A DNA stretch of 64,000 nucleotides from Roseibium sp. MMSF_3412 (GTDB lineage: Bacteria; Pseudomonadota; Alphaproteobacteria; Rhizobiales; Stappiaceae), in NCBI RefSeq assembly GCF_030733265.1, contig NZ_JASHJI010000014.1, positions 89,199 to 153,198 of the forward strand, read 5' to 3'. Positions 26,311 through 36,487 of this stretch are shown one piece after another. A program made the position numbers and the translations under genes. Position 1 is the stretch's first letter. Each line of letters starts with the position of its first letter. The notes beneath the pieces are model-generated. The model had not been told where the DNA came from, searched no databases, and saw only the letters and a list, made by a program, of their open reading frames with translations.

Positions 26311-27588
26311 ATGAAAACATCAATCTCACAAGGCGACTGGAAAGCGCGCGCGGCAGCAGTTCTGCCGGCAGCCGGGTTCGGCAATTTCGATCCGGGCGTC
26401 GTGATCCGCAGCGGCAAGGGGTCCCGTGTCTGGGATGAGGACGGCAACGAGTTCATCGACTACCTGATCGGTTCCGGGCCGATGATCCTCGGCCACGGGC
26501 ATCCGGAGGTTCTCGAAGCGGTGCAGGAACAGCTTGCCGACGGCATGACGTTTTTTGCCAACAATGCACGCGGGATCGAACTTGCCGAGGTGCTGGTCGA
26601 GGCGGTGCCCTGCGCGGATCAGGTACGCTACGTGTCGACCGGAGGCGAGGCCGACATGTATGCCATGCGTCTTGCCAGGGCCTTTACCGGGCGGGACAAG
26701 ATCCTCAAATTCGAAGGCGGCTACCATGGCATGTCGGGCGAAGCCCTGATGAGCCTGTCGCCGAGCAAGCTGATCAATTTTCCGCAGGCCGTGCCGGATT
26801 CCGCGGGCATCCCGGAAAGTGTGCGCGACAACATGCTGATCGCGCCCTTCAACGATGCGGAGTTCGTCAGTTCCCTGATCGAGGAACATGCCGACGAGAT
26901 TGCCTGCGTGATCGTCGAGCCGCTGCAGCGTCTGATCCCGCCGGAGCCGGGCTTCCTGCAGGCGCTCAGGGACCTGACCAGCAAGCACGGCATCGTCCTC
27001 GTCTTCGACGAGGTCGTGACCGGCTTCCGTTTTGCCTATGGCGGCGCGCAGGAATATTATGGCGTTACGCCGGACCTGTGCACGCTCGGCAAGATCATCG
27101 GCGGCGGCTTCCCGCTGGCCGCGATCGCGGGCAAGAAAGAGATCATGGACCATTTCGACAAGTCCATCGCCGGTGCCGAGGGCTTCACATTCCAGATCGG
27201 AACCCTGAGCGGCAATCCGGTCGCAAGTGTCGCCGGGCTGAAGACCCTCGAAATCCTGAGGCGGCCGGGCGCCTATGAGACCATTCGGAAGAACGGTGAA
27301 CGATTGATGGCAGCCTATCAAACACATCTGGATGGCGCGGGTCTCGCGCATCAGATCGTCGGCGAACCCTTCCTGTTCGACGTCGTCTTCACGGATCAGC
27401 CCGTGAAGAACTACCGCGATATGTTCCGGAACGATGCCGACAAGGCAAAGATCCTCAATCGGAGCCTGCGCGCGGGCGGCATCCTGAAACCGGACAGCAA
27501 GCTCTATGCGCATCTGGCACTCACAGAAGCCGATCTGGCCCAGACCGAGGCGGCTCTGGAAGCAGGCGCGCGGGAGCTGGCGGGGTGA
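26311..27588 (+). CDS. Class III aminotransferase, glutamate-1-semialdehyde aminomutase-like
   Basis: 425 residues from the ATG at 26311 with AAGGAG 8 bases upstream. It is a fold-type I PLP enzyme: Asp233 (VFDEVVTGFR) contacts the pyridine nitrogen and Lys261 (LGKIIGGGFP) is the Schiff-base lysine. Haem synthesis from glutamate is not used in alphaproteobacteria, so this is most likely a catabolic aminotransferase or 2,3-aminomutase, not HemL. It ends the plus arm and would move or remove the amino group after demethylation and ring opening (inference). Confidence 0.87.
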   Translation: MKTSISQGDWKARAAAVLPAAGFGNFDPGVVIRSGKGSRVWDEDGNEFIDYLIGSGPMILGHGHPEVLEAVQEQLADGMTFFANNARGIELAEVLVEAVPCADQVRYVSTGGEADMYAMRLARAFTGRDKILKFEGGYHGMSGEALMSLSPSKLINFPQAVPDSAGIPESVRDNMLIAPFNDAEFVSSLIEEHADEIACVIVEPLQRLIPPEPGFLQALRDLTSKHGIVLVFDEVVTGFRFAYGGAQEYYGVTPDLCTLGKIIGGGFPLAAIAGKKEIMDHFDKSIAGAEGFTFQIGTLSGNPVASVAGLKTLEILRRPGAYETIRKNGERLMAAYQTHLDGAGLAHQIVGEPFLFDVVFTDQPVKNYRDMFRNDADKAKILNRSLRAGGILKPDSKLYAHLALTEADLAQTEAALEAGARELAG

Positions 27589-27669
27589 AGGTTCGCAATT
27601 TAGCGTGAAAATTGGCGCGAAAAGCCTACTTTTAACCTTAGACATCCAGTCGGAGGTTCGGAGGCAGGT

Positions 27670-28863
27670 GTGAGGGCAACCCCCAGGATCGCAGCAGTCG
27701 CAGTTCTTGCTTTTGCGTCCGCAATGGCAGTGCATGACCCTGCGCGATCCGAAAATCCCGCCGGGACCGTGAACGAAACTGCTGCAGGGGCGGAGATAAT
27801 CCCGCTCAGGCAGAAGATCGGTCAGATGGTCCTGGTCGGTTTTGTTGGCGACCGGCCCTCGCGATCAGGTGTCAAACGGGTTCTGGAACAGCTGGAGACC
27901 GGTGAAATCGGCGGCGTGCTCTATCTCGGACGGAACCTGAGAAACAAGCAGACCGTGCAGCGCATGAACAGCGCTTTCCGCGAAGCCTCACCGGCGGTAT
28001 TGCCGCCGCTGATCGCCATTGATCAGGAAGGCGGGCGGGTGCAACGCCTGCGGAGCCGCAACGGCTTTCCGGATACGCCGTCGGCGAGACACATTGCACG
28101 CAAGGGCGATCCTGCCGATGCGAAGCGCACATATTCTGTGCTTGCCGAAAATCTCGCCGGCTGGGGCTTCACGCTCAACCTGGCACCGGTGGTGGATGTT
28201 GACGCAAACCCGCGCAATCCGATCATCGGCAGGTTGGGGCGGTCTTTTTCACCCGATCCGGAGCGGGTTTCGGCGTTTGCCTCAGCCTTCGTGTCCGCAC
28301 ACAGGGAGCACGGAGTTCTGACCGCGCTGAAGCATTTTCCGGGGCACGGATCAAGCCTGAGAGACAGTCACAAGGGCGCGGTCGACATTACCGGCACATG
28401 GTCGGAGGACGAACTGATCCCGTTCCGGCAGCTGATTGCCGGGGACATGGCCGACATTGTCATGACGGCGCATGTCATCAACCACACGCTTTCTGAGACA
28501 AAGGCCAATGTTCCCATGTCTCTTTCGAAAGGCGCGCTCACTGGCTTGCTGCGCGATGACCTCGGATTCACCGGCGTCATCATGTCGGACGACATTCAAA
28601 TGGACGCGATCCGGTGGAATTTCTCCCTGGAGGATGCCGTACTGAAGGCGGTCGACGCAGGGACCGACATTCTGCTCTTTGCCAATGACAAGCGCCCGGA
28701 CCCCGAGATCCCTCAAAAAGTTGCCGACATTCTCGAAGCCGCAGCGGCAAATGATGGGGAAATTGCCCGCAAGATCGATGATGCCTACGACCGGATTGTA
28801 ACGCTCAAAAGCGATCTGCGTGTTGCCGGAGACGAAGTCGCTGACAACTCGAACGCTCAATAG
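27670..28863 (+). CDS. Exported glycoside hydrolase family 3, NagZ-like beta-N-acetylhexosaminidase
   Basis: 397 residues from GTG 27670, behind GGAGG. The leader is hydrophobic with basic start residues (about residues 1-27), so the enzyme is probably exported, unlike cytosolic NagZ. The catalytic loop KHFPGHG followed by DSH (about residues 218-232) provides the Asp-His dyad, and the nucleophile Asp lies in VIMSDDIQM (about residue 299). It would cleave GlcNAc from murein fragments or chitin-like sugars. Its last 7 bases overlap the end of the convergent TRAP permease gene. Confidence 0.85.
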   Translation: MRATPRIAAVAVLAFASAMAVHDPARSENPAGTVNETAAGAEIIPLRQKIGQMVLVGFVGDRPSRSGVKRVLEQLETGEIGGVLYLGRNLRNKQTVQRMNSAFREASPAVLPPLIAIDQEGGRVQRLRSRNGFPDTPSARHIARKGDPADAKRTYSVLAENLAGWGFTLNLAPVVDVDANPRNPIIGRLGRSFSPDPERVSAFASAFVSAHREHGVLTALKHFPGHGSSLRDSHKGAVDITGTWSEDELIPFRQLIAGDMADIVMTAHVINHTLSETKANVPMSLSKGALTGLLRDDLGFTGVIMSDDIQMDAIRWNFSLEDAVLKAVDAGTDILLFANDKRPDPEIPQKVADILEAAAANDGEIARKIDDAYDRIVTLKSDLRVAGDEVADNSNAQ

Positions 28864-30407
28864 AGCGACCTTGGCAGCCAGGTGGCAAGAATTGGGAACA
28901 GCCACAGGATGGCGACCGCGACCGCCTGCAGGACAATGAACGGCACGACGCCGCGATAGATCTGACCGGTCGTGATCTCCTTCGGAGCGGCCCCCCTCAG
29001 GTAGAACAGCGAGAAGCCGAATGGCGGCGTCAGGAACGATGTCTGCAGGTTGATCGCAATCAGGACGGTCAGCCAGATGGGATCGATCCCCATCAGGATG
29101 AGCGGCGGGATCAGCACCGGCAGAAGAATGACCGAGATCTCCACGAAGTCGAGAAAGAAGCCGAGTACGAAGACGAACAGCATTGCAAAGATAAGCGCCC
29201 CTGCCGGACCGCCCGGCATTTCGTTCAGGATCGCATGCACCCGGTCTTCGCCGCCGAGGCCGACAAAGACCAGGGAGAAGAAACTCGCCATCAGGATTGT
29301 CGCGAAAATCATCGATGTGACGGTGAGCGTCGACAACAGCGAGGCCTTCAGGAGCCCGTCGCAGAAGGCGGCCCAAAGAATACGCAGCACGACGACGAGG
29401 GCGAAAATGGCAAGGCCTGCGTAAAGCGCGGCCAGCAGGTAGCCTGTGATGGTGACATCGGAGCGCTGCAGGCGCACCGGCAGGACGGCGGCGGCAATGG
29501 CCAGAACAAGAAGGGCCAGCGTCGCGGCGACGATCAGCCTTGTCGAAATACCAAGGCGACGGCCTGCAAGGAGGATCGCACCGACCGCGCCGACGGAGGC
29601 GGCTTCATTGGGGGAGGCAATGCCGCCGAGGATCGAGCCGAGAACGGCAAAGATCAGCAGGATCGGCGGGACGATCGCGGCCATGATCTCTTTGGCGGAC
29701 GGCTGGTCGACTTGCTCGCGCATTGCCGGTGCATCGTTCGGAAACAGTCTGGCGCGTCCGAGAATGTAGACACAGTAAACCACGACCAGCAGCAAGCCGG
29801 GCACCATCGCGGCAGCAAAGGTCTGGCCGACGGAAATGGTCTCGATGGTGAACTTGCCCTGCGCATATTGCGCCTGCTGGAAGGCGTTCGACATGACGTC
29901 GGCCAGAATGATCAGAAGCGTCGAGGGCGGTATGATCTGGCCGAGCGTTCCGGCCGTGCAGACCATGCCCGAGGCAAGCTTCGGATCGTAGCCGTTGCGC
30001 AGCATGGTGGGCAGGGCGATCAGGCCCATCGCGACCACTGTCGCGCCGACGATGCCCGTTGATGCGGCCAGCAGCGCGCCGACAAGCACGACCGAGACGC
30101 CGAGGCCGCCGTTCATGCGGCCGAACAGGCGTCCCATGGTTTCGAGAAGCTCTTCCGCGATCCGGCTCTTTTCCAGAATGACGCCCATCAGGACAAACAA
30201 CGGGATCGCCGTCAGGACCGGGTTGGTCAGAACCCCGAAAAACCGCTGTCCCATCGCGCCCATGAGCTGGATGTTGAAGTCGCCAAGCATCCAGCCGAGC
30301 AGCGCAAAACCCGTCGCAACGCCTGCAATGGTGAAGGCGACCGGGTAGCCGAGCAGGATGAAACCGATCAGCGCACCAAACATGATGAGGTCGAGCGGCA
30401 ACGTCAT
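28857..30407 (-). CDS. dctM: TRAP transporter large permease (DctM type)
   Basis: 516 residues starting at ATG 30407, which overlaps the dctQ stop by ATGA. About 13 hydrophobic helices are visible, with the DctM signature region (LFVLMGVILEKS near residue 65 and GTLGQIIPPSTLLIIL near residue 150). A hydrophilic insertion and extra helices near residues 200-330 make it longer than the usual 430 residues. Such long forms are known for TRAP systems of the 'mannitol/chloroaromatic' class. It imports an organic anion using the Na+ or H+ gradient. The ligand is unknown. Confidence 0.9.
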   Translation of the reverse strand: MTLPLDLIMFGALIGFILLGYPVAFTIAGVATGFALLGWMLGDFNIQLMGAMGQRFFGVLTNPVLTAIPLFVLMGVILEKSRIAEELLETMGRLFGRMNGGLGVSVVLVGALLAASTGIVGATVVAMGLIALPTMLRNGYDPKLASGMVCTAGTLGQIIPPSTLLIILADVMSNAFQQAQYAQGKFTIETISVGQTFAAAMVPGLLLVVVYCVYILGRARLFPNDAPAMREQVDQPSAKEIMAAIVPPILLIFAVLGSILGGIASPNEAASVGAVGAILLAGRRLGISTRLIVAATLALLVLAIAAAVLPVRLQRSDVTITGYLLAALYAGLAIFALVVVLRILWAAFCDGLLKASLLSTLTVTSMIFATILMASFFSLVFVGLGGEDRVHAILNEMPGGPAGALIFAMLFVFVLGFFLDFVEISVILLPVLIPPLILMGIDPIWLTVLIAINLQTSFLTPPFGFSLFYLRGAAPKEITTGQIYRGVVPFIVLQAVAVAILWLFPILATWLPRSLY

Positions 30408-30907
30408 GCTTCGGTCCTCTTCAGTTTGACGATGTCGCGGATGAAGGCCGCGATGCCCTGAATGAGCAGCAGGACGCAATAGGCAGGGATCAGTGTCTTC
30501 AGGAGAAAGGAAGCGGGAATGCCGCCGACCGATATGGGCCCTTCCATGATTGCCCAGCTGCCGCGCACATAAGGCCAGGAGAACCAGATCAGCAGAACGA
30601 GCGCCGGGGTCAGCAGGAAAAGATGCCCGAAGAGATCTATCCAGGCCTGGGTCCGGCCGGTGCACTTGGCATAGAAAATGTCCACGCGCACGTGCGCATT
30701 GACGAGGAAAGTGTAGCCCGCACCGAGCATGAACAGGCTTGCATGCAGGTAGAGCACACCCTCGTCCAGAAAGATGTAGCTGTAGCCGAACACATACCGC
30801 AGCAGAACGATCACGAATTGCAAAAGCAGCATGGCAAGAGCCGCCCAGCACAATATGCTGCCTATCAAAGAATTGACGCGCTCAAGCGCGCCCGCGAGTC
30901 GTTCCAT
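30404..30907 (-). CDS. dctQ: TRAP transporter small permease (DctQ type)
   Basis: A 167-residue membrane protein with four hydrophobic helices and the usual DctQ pattern (LRYVFGYSYIFLDEG near residues 36-50, HVRVDIFY near residue 72). It pairs with the large permease encoded directly downstream. The binding-protein gene lies upstream on the same strand, but separated by a 388-base gap holding a dispersed repeat. Confidence 0.9.
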   Translation of the reverse strand: MERLAGALERVNSLIGSILCWAALAMLLLQFVIVLLRYVFGYSYIFLDEGVLYLHASLFMLGAGYTFLVNAHVRVDIFYAKCTGRTQAWIDLFGHLFLLTPALVLLIWFSWPYVRGSWAIMEGPISVGGIPASFLLKTLIPAYCVLLLIQGIAAFIRDIVKLKRTEA

Positions 30908-31295
30908 TGCGGAGGGTCCTGCCTTCCTTGCCTGATCAGCTCTGTTTCGTCATTGCAAGGCCCGGCCCTGCAATCCCTGCCGCCACCTTGCCGCGATTCT
31001 GAAGCGGAGAGGAAGCGGAATGGATCCCATGGTTAGACCCGCTGCTGTCCGGTTAAACCCGGCAATGATCTATTGCGGCGATGTCCGGTCGATGAACTTG
31101 TCATCCCTGCTGAAGCGGAGCGGAAGGCCGGGAACCAGTAAACTCTTGTTTCTCCGGCTTCTTCCAATCTCCAGCGACACGGCGTACTGGATCCCGGTCT
31201 TGCCGCTTGCGCGCCAAACCGGGACGACAAAAGATGCAACAAGGGGCCCTTTGGGTCCCTCGTTGCTTTGGAAACCGTGCCTTTTGAACAGCAAC
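30908..31295. other. Intergenic gap splitting the TRAP operon
   Basis: No coding sequence is supported in these 388 bases. The right half (about 31050-31230) is one copy of a dispersed repeat also found twice near 48.4-48.9 kb. The left part (30908-31049) shows no feature I can name. A GGGGCCC-TTTGGGTCCC-like imperfect hairpin lies at about 31244-31260. Confidence 0.6.
31098..31230. repeat. Dispersed repeat with terminal inverted ends, copy A
   Basis: About 133 bp, bounded by TTGTCATCCC at the left and GGGACGACAA at the right; these ends are inverted repeats of each other with one mismatch. The interior shares long identical blocks with copies at 48390 and 48765 (for example CCCGGTCTTGCCGCTTGCGC). 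Weaker similarity to copy B extends about 50 bp to the left. Confidence 0.8.
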
Positions 31296-32393
31296 CTAGT
31301 CGTACTTGTAATCAAGCAGACGCGCGTTCATCTGGCCGTTGTCGGCATAAGGCATGTATTCGTGCATCAGCTTGCGATAAGCGAGGAAGCTTTCCGTGAT
31401 ACGCTTTACCAGTTCGTCGTCACTGGCGCGCAGGTCGGCAATGACTTCGCCTGCCGCATTGCCCATTGCAACAATGACTTCGTCGGGCAGCTTGCGCACC
31501 ATCACGTCATGCTCGTTGACGAGCTGCGTGAGCGCCTGAGCGTGCTTGGTGTTGTATTCGGTGAGCACGTCGTTATAGAGGCTCGCGCAGGCCTGGGCGA
31601 CTGCTGCCTTGAGGTCGTCCGGCAGGTCGTTGTAGGCGTCCAGATTAACCGCGCACTCTTCGGCGGAAGACGGCTCGCCAACGCCCGGCCAGTAGTAGTT
31701 CTTGGCGATCTGGTAGTAGCCGAGCGCGCTGTCGGTCCACGGGCCGATGAACTCGCCCGCATCGAGCGCGCCGGACTGCAGCGCCTGGAACATGGCCGGA
31801 CCGCTCATCGCCTGGACCGCCATGCCGAGCTTGGAGCACATTTCCGAGGCAAGGCCGGTCGAGCGGAACTTCAGGCCCTTCAGGTCATCGACGCTGTTGA
31901 TCTCCGTGCGGAACCAGCCAGCCCATTGCGGGCCGGAGTTGCCGCACAGGAACGGCTTGAGATTGAAGCCGCCGTAGATCTCGTCGTAGAGCGCCTGTCC
32001 GCCGCCGTGAATAAGCCAGCCGGCCTGTTCCGGTGCTGTCAATCCGAAAGGCTGCGAGCCGAACAGCAGGATGCCCTTGGACTTCGATCCCCAATAGGCC
32101 GGAACGGCGTGATAGAGTTCAGCGGTTCCCTGGCCGACCGCGTCGAAGACGCCGTTGCCGGGAACGATTTCACCTGCCGCAAACAGCTTCACCTCGATGC
32201 GTCCGCCGGAAAGCGCCGTAATGCGGTCGGCGAGCATCTGCGCCGCGACGCCGGGTCCAGGAAGGTTTTTCGGCCATGCGGTGACCATGCGCCATTGGCG
32301 GGTGTCCTGCGCAATCGCGGGTGCGGCCAGGGTTGTGGCCGCAACGGCGGCGGTGCCGGTCGCACCGGCTTTCAGAAAGTCACGTCTTTTCAT
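31296..32393 (-). CDS. dctP: TRAP transporter solute-binding protein, Tat-exported (DctP type)
   Basis: 365 residues. The leader is of twin-arginine type (KRRDFLKAG at residues 2-10) with a cut after APAIA near residue 28, so the protein is exported folded. The mature sequence (WPKNLPGPG, FAAGEIVPGNGVFDAVGQGTAE, YWGSKSKGILLF) matches the TakP/keto-acid-type branch of TRAP binding proteins, which bind their ligand as a salt or metal complex. It lies 50 bases after hutU on the same strand, which opens the possibility that it imports a substrate related to histidine catabolism. Confidence 0.88.
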   Translation of the reverse strand: MKRRDFLKAGATGTAAVAATTLAAPAIAQDTRQWRMVTAWPKNLPGPGVAAQMLADRITALSGGRIEVKLFAAGEIVPGNGVFDAVGQGTAELYHAVPAYWGSKSKGILLFGSQPFGLTAPEQAGWLIHGGGQALYDEIYGGFNLKPFLCGNSGPQWAGWFRTEINSVDDLKGLKFRSTGLASEMCSKLGMAVQAMSGPAMFQALQSGALDAGEFIGPWTDSALGYYQIAKNYYWPGVGEPSSAEECAVNLDAYNDLPDDLKAAVAQACASLYNDVLTEYNTKHAQALTQLVNEHDVMVRKLPDEVIVAMGNAAGEVIADLRASDDELVKRITESFLAYRKLMHEYMPYADNGQMNARLLDYKYD

Positions 32394-32443
32394 CGTTCTA
32401 CCCCTCGATTCGAATTTGGGTTCGGAGTGTCCTGCCGTGGTTT

Positions 32444-34117
32444 TTATTCCTCCAAGATTCCCGGCAGGTTAAGCCCCTGTTCTTTCGCGCAGTTCAGCGC
32501 GATCTCGTATCCGGCATCGGCGTGACGCATCACGCCTGTTGCCGGGTCGTTCCAAAGCACGCGTTCGATCCGCCGTGCCGCATCGTCGCTGCCGTCACAG
32601 CAGATGACCATGCCTGAGTGTTGTGAAAAGCCCATGCCGACGCCGCCGCCATGATGCAGCGACACCCAGGTCGCGCCGGACGCCGTGTTGAGCAGTGCAT
32701 TGAGAAGCGGCCAGTCGGAGACGGCGTCCGAGCCGTCCTGCATCGCTTCCGTCTCGCGGTTGGGCGAAGCGACGGAACCGGAATCGAGATGATCGCGACC
32801 AATGACGACGGGCGCTTTCAGCTCGCCGCTCCTGACCATCTCGTTGAATGCAAGGCCGAGCCGGTGGCGTTGACCGAGGCCGACCCAGCAGATCCGCGCA
32901 GGCAGTCCCTGGAACGAAATTCGGTCCCGGGCCATGTCGAGCCAGTTGTGCAGATGCGGATCGTCCGGGATCAGCTCCTTGACCTTCGCGTCGGTGCGGT
33001 AAATGTCTTCCGGATCGCCGGAGAGCGCACACCAGCGGAACGGACCGATCCCCCGGCAGAACAGCGGGCGGATATAGGCCGGCACAAATCCGGGAAACGC
33101 GAAGGCGTTTTCAAGCCCTTCTTCGAGCGCCATCTGCCGGATGTTGTTGCCGTAGTCCAGCGTTGGAACCCCCTGGTTCCAGAAGTCGACCATGGCGGCG
33201 ACATGAACTTTCATCGAGGCCCGTGCAGCCTTTTCCACGGCCTTGGGATCCGTTTCCGCCTTTGCGCGCCATTCGGCGACGGTCCAGCCCTGTGGCAGAT
33301 AGCCATTGACCGGGTCATGCGCGGAGGTCTGGTCGGTCACGATGTCCGGCTTGACGCCGCGCCTCACCAGTTCGGGAAACACATCCGCCGCATTGCCGAT
33401 CAGGGCAACGGACTTGGCCTCTCCGGCGCTCGTCCAGCGTTCGATCAGCGCCAGGGCTTCGTCAAGGGAATGGGTTTTCTCATCCACATATCGGGTGCGC
33501 AGGCGGAAATCGGCGCTTTTCTCGTCGCACTCGACGGCTAGACAGCAAGCGCCGGCCATGACTGCGGCCAGAGGCTGCGCGCCGCCCATGCCTCCGAGCC
33601 CGCCCGTCAGGATCCAGCGGCCTTTCAGATCGCCGTCATAGTGCTGACGGCCAGCCTCCATGAAGGTTTCGTAAGTGCCCTGAACGATGCCCTGCGTGCC
33701 AATGTAGATCCACGATCCGGCCGTCATCTGGCCGTACATCGCAAGACCCTTCTTGTCGAGTTCGTGGAAGTGGTCCCAGTTCGCCCAGTTCGGCACAAGG
33801 TTCGAGTTGGCGATGAGGACGCGCGGGGCGTCCTTGTGAGTCCTGAACACACCAACCGGCTTGCCCGATTGCACAAGCAGGGTTTCGTCTTCCTCAAGCC
33901 GCTTGAGACTTGCGACGATCCGGTCGAAGTCGTCCCAGGTCCGGGCGGCCCGGCCGATGCCGCCGTAGACAACCAACTCGTGCGGGTTTTCCGCAACATC
34001 GGGATGGAGGTTGTTCATCAGCATGCGCAGCGGTGCTTCGGTCAGCCAGGATCTGGCGTTCAACTCCGTGCCCGTCGGCGGGTAGACGTCGCGGGCATTG
34101 TGTCGGCGATCGTTCAT
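32444..34117 (-). CDS. hutU: Urocanate hydratase
   Basis: 557 residues, the standard HutU length. It converts urocanate to 4-imidazolone-5-propionate using tightly bound NAD+ as an electrophile. Recognisable segments include [15 protein letters not shown] (about residues 50-64), [13 protein letters not shown] (about 172-184) and [18 protein letters not shown] (about 414-431), which contains the conserved Cys. It overlaps hutG by four bases (ATGA), the last of the hutIHGU set. Confidence 0.97.
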   Translation of the reverse strand: MNDRRHNARDVYPPTGTELNARSWLTEAPLRMLMNNLHPDVAENPHELVVYGGIGRAARTWDDFDRIVASLKRLEEDETLLVQSGKPVGVFRTHKDAPRVLIANSNLVPNWANWDHFHELDKKGLAMYGQMTAGSWIYIGTQGIVQGTYETFMEAGRQHYDGDLKGRWILTGGLGGMGGAQPLAAVMAGACCLAVECDEKSADFRLRTRYVDEKTHSLDEALALIERWTSAGEAKSVALIGNAADVFPELVRRGVKPDIVTDQTSAHDPVNGYLPQGWTVAEWRAKAETDPKAVEKAARASMKVHVAAMVDFWNQGVPTLDYGNNIRQMALEEGLENAFAFPGFVPAYIRPLFCRGIGPFRWCALSGDPEDIYRTDAKVKELIPDDPHLHNWLDMARDRISFQGLPARICWVGLGQRHRLGLAFNEMVRSGELKAPVVIGRDHLDSGSVASPNRETEAMQDGSDAVSDWPLLNALLNTASGATWVSLHHGGGVGMGFSQHSGMVICCDGSDDAARRIERVLWNDPATGVMRHADAGYEIALNCAKEQGLNLPGILEE

Positions 34118-34944
34118 GAGGCGCTCCCTGGATCTTCATTGGCTTTTCGGGCAAGCGTCGGCGCGAGCGCCGCAAGTGCGTCGAGAATGTCTTTGAGGTG
34201 CGAGCGGAGACGCTCCGCCTTGTCTTCATCGTAGGTGAAGGGCGTGTCCTCACTTGCCAGATGTGTCTTCTGGGCAAGCTCCATCTGGATGGCGTGGATG
34301 CCCTCTTCCGGTCTGCCGTAATGGCGTGTGGTCCAGCCGCCCTTGAAACGGCCGTTCAAAACCGCTGAATAGCCGCTTGCGGTTTCTGTGCGCTGGAAAA
34401 CGGCGGCCTCGATTTTCGGTGCGCAGGTTGCACCGTTATTCGTCCCCGTATTGAAGTCCGGCAGGGTTCCCTCAAAGAGATAGGGCACGCGGGAACGGAT
34501 CGAATGGCAGTCGTAAAGGATCGCGACGCCGTGTCTCGCGCGGACGCGTTCCAGCTCCATTTGCAGCGCCGCGTGGTAAGGCGCATGCCAGGCGAGGCGC
34601 CGGGTTTCAATTTCCTCGTCCACGGGGGCTTCGTCTTCGAGGTAGATCGGTTTTCCGTCGAAGTCGGTCGTCGGGCAGAGCGTTGTCGTGTTCTGTCCCG
34701 GATAGAGGCTGACACCTTCGGGGTCGCGATTGGCGTCGATGACGTAGCGATGGAAGTTGGCCCGCACCATGGTCACGCCGGGCAGCAGACCTTCGTAAAG
34801 TCGGTCCACATGCCAGTCGGTGTCCGCAAGTTTCTGGCCGAGGGGTGTAAGGCGTTGCCAGATGTCTGCGGGAACGAAAGTCCCTGAATGCGGCACTCCC
34901 AGGACGACCGGTCCGTCGCCTCTTGTCACCTCAAACGGGTTCAT
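34114..34944 (-). CDS. hutG: N-formylglutamate deformylase
   Basis: 276 residues from the ATG at 34944; the start overlaps hutH by 14 bases. It is an FGase-family amidohydrolase with metal-binding segments [10 protein letters not shown] (about residues 14-23) and YDCHSIRS (about 138-145). It releases glutamate and formate from N-formylglutamate, the last step of the five-step route. That route is consistent with hutF, which makes N-formylglutamate, being present next door. Confidence 0.93.
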   Translation of the reverse strand: MNPFEVTRGDGPVVLGVPHSGTFVPADIWQRLTPLGQKLADTDWHVDRLYEGLLPGVTMVRANFHRYVIDANRDPEGVSLYPGQNTTTLCPTTDFDGKPIYLEDEAPVDEEIETRRLAWHAPYHAALQMELERVRARHGVAILYDCHSIRSRVPYLFEGTLPDFNTGTNNGATCAPKIEAAVFQRTETASGYSAVLNGRFKGGWTTRHYGRPEEGIHAIQMELAQKTHLASEDTPFTYDEDKAERLRSHLKDILDALAALAPTLARKANEDPGSAS

Positions 34945-36487
34945 TTGCCGCCCCCAGTCTGATGATATGTTCGTCTGAGACTGCGGAAACCAGGCTGCGC
35001 GTGCGCACAAGTTCCGCTGCCGTCTCAAGGTCGGGGGCGAGATAGCGGTCTGCGTCGAGAGCGGGAACCTTCGAGCGCAGTTTTTCAATGACGGACTGGA
35101 GGGCTGGGCTTGTCTTCAGCGGAGCCCGGTGTTCGATCCCCTCGACCGCGCATAGAAGTTCCACGCCAAGGATATGCGCCAGGTTCGCGTTCATGCGGCC
35201 CAGCCGCCGCGCCCCATGCGCGGCCATGGAGACGTGGTCTTCCTGGTTCGCGCTGGTCGGCGTCGAATCCGTTGAACAGGGATTGGCCAGGTGCTTGTTT
35301 TCACTCATCAACGCCGCCGTCGTGACCTCGGCAATCATCAGTCCGGAATTGAGGCCCGGATCCTTTGCGAGGAAAGGCGGCAGGTCAAAGGAAAGTGTCG
35401 GATCGACCACCAGGGCAACCCTGCGCTGCGCGATCGCACCCAGTTCGGCAACGGCGAGCGCGATCTGGTCGGCTGCGAACGCGACCGGTTCCGCATGGAA
35501 ATTGCCGCCCGAAACAATCCTGTCCGCATCGATCAGAACCAGCGGATTGTCCGTTGCCGCGTTGGCTTCGATTTCAAGCGTCGCCGCCGCCATGCGCAGA
35601 AGGTCGACACAGGCACCGGCAACCTGTGGCTGGCAGCGGATACAATAGGGATCCTGAACGCGGGTGTCGCCGTCGCGGTGGCTCTCCCTGATTTCCGACC
35701 CGGTCATGATCTGCCGCATGGCTCTTGCAACTTCGATCTGGCCACGATGGCCGCGCAGCTCGTGAATTTCAGGCAGCAGGGGCGCGGTCGACCCCATGAT
35801 GGCATCCGTGGAGAGGCTTGCGGTGATCAGGGTCGCCTCCGCAAGACGCCAGCTGTCGAAGAGGGCGACAAGTGCGCATGCGGTGGAGAATTGCGTGCCG
35901 TTGATCAGGCCCAGGCCTTCCTTGGGTCCGAGGACCACGGGCTTCAGTCCGGCCCTTTCAAGAGCATCCCGGCCCGGCAGCCGCTCGCCCTTCAATGTGG
36001 CTTCACCTTCGCCGATGAGAACGGCTGTCATGTGCGCGAGCGGAGCAAGATCGCCTGAGGCGCCGACCGATCCCTGAGACGGCACGACTGGCGTGACGCC
36101 GAATGCAAGACAACCTTCGATCAGTTCCAGCACTTCAAAGCGAACGCCCGAGGCCCCGCGTCCGAGAGACAGCAGTTTGAGTGCCATCATCAGGCGAGTC
36201 GTGGTTTCGTCCAGCGGTTCGCCGACCCCGCAACAGTGGGACAGGATCAGATTGCGCTGGAGTGTTGCCGTGTCACCAGCGGCGATCTTGACGCTGGCGA
36301 GCTTGCCGAAACCGGTGTTGACGCCATAAACAGCCTCGTCACCGCGCGCTGCTTCCGCGACACGTTCCGAAGCCTGACGAATGGCGGCTTCCGCGGTCCG
36401 GTTGATACGGACAGGGTGGAGGTCCCTGTAGACGCTTTCAAGTTCGGCGAGCGTGACGTGGCCGGGGTCAAGGGTGAGGCCGGTCAT
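34931..36487 (-). CDS. hutH: Histidine ammonia-lyase
   Basis: 518 residues from the ATG at 36487 overlapping hutI by ATGA. The self-formed MIO cofactor triad Ala143-Ser144-Gly145 lies in [12 protein letters not shown]. The conserved VYGVNTGFG segment is at residues 53-61. It removes ammonia from L-histidine to give urocanate, the first step of the pathway. Confidence 0.97.
   Translation of the reverse strand: MTGLTLDPGHVTLAELESVYRDLHPVRINRTAEAAIRQASERVAEAARGDEAVYGVNTGFGKLASVKIAAGDTATLQRNLILSHCCGVGEPLDETTTRLMMALKLLSLGRGASGVRFEVLELIEGCLAFGVTPVVPSQGSVGASGDLAPLAHMTAVLIGEGEATLKGERLPGRDALERAGLKPVVLGPKEGLGLINGTQFSTACALVALFDSWRLAEATLITASLSTDAIMGSTAPLLPEIHELRGHRGQIEVARAMRQIMTGSEIRESHRDGDTRVQDPYCIRCQPQVAGACVDLLRMAAATLEIEANAATDNPLVLIDADRIVSGGNFHAEPVAFAADQIALAVAELGAIAQRRVALVVDPTLSFDLPPFLAKDPGLNSGLMIAEVTTAALMSENKHLANPCSTDSTPTSANQEDHVSMAAHGARRLGRMNANLAHILGVELLCAVEGIEHRAPLKTSPALQSVIEKLRSKVPALDADRYLAPDLETAAELVRTRSLVSAVSDEHIIRLGAANEPV

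Noticed and set aside
26311..27588. HemL (glutamate-1-semialdehyde aminomutase for haem synthesis)
   Set aside because: The sequence is of that family, but alphaproteobacteria make haem by the ALA-synthase route and the gene lies in a catabolic operon, so a catabolic aminotransferase/aminomutase is more likely.
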